From assembly GCA_038209365.1 (NCBI GenBank), contig JBBQXS010000006.1, forward strand, positions 1 to 64,000: 64,000 nucleotides of DNA, in the 5' to 3' direction. Numbering within the stretch: the stretch's first letter is position 1; each line of letters opens with the position of its first letter. Positions 63,220 through 64,000 of the stretch are shown piece by piece. A program made the position numbers and the translations under genes. The notes below the pieces were generated by a model. That model was not told the DNA's origin and ran no database searches. It worked only from the letters and a program-made list of their open reading frames with translations. This DNA comes from DASQHW01 sp038209365 (GTDB lineage Bacteria > Actinomycetota > Acidimicrobiia > IMCC26256 > PALSA-610).

Positions 63220-64000
63220 TCAGTACCCGGCAGGGAGCGCCTGTTCGAAGTAGACGTAGAACGCGAACAGCACCGCCAGGAACGGGACGACACCGACGAT
63301 CCACGTGATCGGGTGACGCCACCGCCGGAACGCCCACCACCACGCGAGCCCGACGAGCAGGGCCCCGAAGCCCCAGCGGACGGCGGAAGTGAGGCTGCGC
63401 TCCTGGCCCGAGAGGCCCTCTTCCATGAGTGCCTGGTGGGGCCGGACCTTGCCGCCGCTGTTCGTGCCACGCCGCGCCTGCGGACGTGCCGGCTTCGCGC
63501 TCTCGTTCGGCGCGAGGACGGCTTTGATCACGATCCGCTGTTCGGCGGAGAATTTCGGGTTGCAGCTGGTCAGCGTGAGCTGTGCGTTAGGCGTGTTGTC
63601 GACGACCTGCACGTCGGTCGGCTTCACGATCAGGTGACCGACATCGGCGTGGGCCGGGTCGGGGGCGTAGACCTTGTACGTGAACTTGCCGGCCACGGTC
63701 TCGACGATGATGTCGTCGTTCGGCTTCAGCTTGTCGACGTCGTAGAACGGGTGGAGGAAGGTCGTCCGGTGGCCCGCGATCGCGGCGTTGCCCAGCGTGC
63801 CCGGGAGGGGCGTGTCGGGATAGTGGCCGGGTCCCTTCTTCAAGTCGTCGCGCGACACGCCTTCGACGAACGCCATGTTGTTGAGGCCGATGCGCGGAAT
63901 ACTGATGAGGCCCTCGGGCTCGCCCTCGGCCGGTACCGGCGGCGCCGGGCGGACCGGCTGGGTGGTCGTGGTCGTCGGGCCCACGGTCGTCGGGGGTCGA
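63220..64000 (-). CDS. class E sortase (N-terminus outside window)
   Basis: The visible part is ~260 residues. It starts inside a Thr/Pro-rich linker that continues past the right edge (in frame R-P-P-T-T-V-G-P before the GTG at 63984), so the true start and probably an N-terminal anchor are missing. Core motifs: His in GHRTTFLHPFYDVD, the nucleophile Cys in LTLTSCNPKFSAEQRIVI and Arg in the same stretch. Class E sortases attach LAXTG-type proteins in high-G+C bacteria. The C-terminus has two membrane segments (WGFGALLVGLAWWW, IVGVVPFLAVLFAFYVYF), an unusual extra anchor. It precedes the dehydratase gene. Confidence 0.88.
   Translation of the reverse strand, partial: RPPTTVGPTTTTTQPVRPAPPVPAEGEPEGLISIPRIGLNNMAFVEGVSRDDLKKGPGHYPDTPLPGTLGNAAIAGHRTTFLHPFYDVDKLKPNDDIIVETVAGKFTYKVYAPDPAHADVGHLIVKPTDVQVVDNTPNAQLTLTSCNPKFSAEQRIVIKAVLAPNESAKPARPQARRGTNSGGKVRPHQALMEEGLSGQERSLTSAVRWGFGALLVGLAWWWAFRRWRHPITWIVGVVPFLAVLFAFYVYFEQALPAGY

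Overview
The window is high-G+C DNA, densely coding on both strands, with many 1-14 nt gene overlaps and frequent GTG starts. The gene content points to a free-living actinobacterium: a SARP/BTAD-type regulator fused to an ATPase, F420-type oxidoreductases, an AlkB-like diiron protein, many acyl-CoA enzymes, a class E sortase, neocarzinostatin-like domains and an ECF42 sigma factor with its DGPF partner. An Acidimicrobiia-like or other soil actinobacterial lineage is possible, but no rRNA or other phylogenetic marker is present. I saw no tRNA, rRNA, CRISPR array, transposase or integrase.

Layout. 1-3.4 kb: an acyl-CoA catabolic module (SnoaL-like protein, DUF35 protein and cysteine-less thiolase on the minus strand; acyl-CoA dehydrogenase divergent on the plus strand). 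3.4-7.9 kb: an accessory stretch in which the last ~81 bp of that dehydrogenase gene recurs twice as fragments, each behind a related ~110 bp lead-in. The fragments separate small gene groups (ABM monooxygenase plus fructosamine kinase; then four small predicted alpha/beta proteins) and lie near decayed genes. 7.9-13.6 kb: AlkB-like protein, acyl-CoA dehydrogenase family monooxygenase, acyl-CoA ligase and CoA-transferase. 13.6-21.7 kb: large BTAD-ATPase regulator, stress-like and VOC proteins, a molybdopterin oxidoreductase, TrmL. 21.7-25.2 kb: zinc-ribbon protein, an ECF42/DGPF pair, an esterase-like lipoprotein. 25.3-36.4 kb: a compact non-ribosomal peptide locus (A-PCP, P450, C-A-PCP-TE, Sfp-type PPTase) beside a large secreted serine hydrolase. 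36.6-54.7 kb: second ECF sigma factor and membrane partner, adenylate cyclase-ATPase, kinase-LLM fusion, DegT aminotransferase and housekeeping genes (MsrA, CoaA, LysR/TauE, TetR, AKR, glycosyltransferase). 54.7-58.5 kb: two membrane HD-domain proteins behind a long leader and a 30-residue ORF. 58.5-64 kb: enoyl-CoA hydratases, acyl-CoA carboxylase parts, a dehydratase and the start of a class E sortase.

How the genes may work together. The A-PCP/P450/C-A-PCP-TE set reads as a two-residue assembly line. My manual specificity reading gives leucine for the first adenylation domain and valine for the second. The P450 is placed to hydroxylate the carrier-bound first residue, and the release domain carries Cys instead of Ser as nucleophile. 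Separately, two promoters (before the small-protein operon at 5284 and before the ligase/CoA-transferase operon at 10689) share the same pair of 9-bp direct repeats with 11-bp periodicity, 8 bp upstream of a shared CATCGT element. That is the geometry of SARP operators, and the BTAD regulator ending at 13634 is the obvious candidate to bind them.
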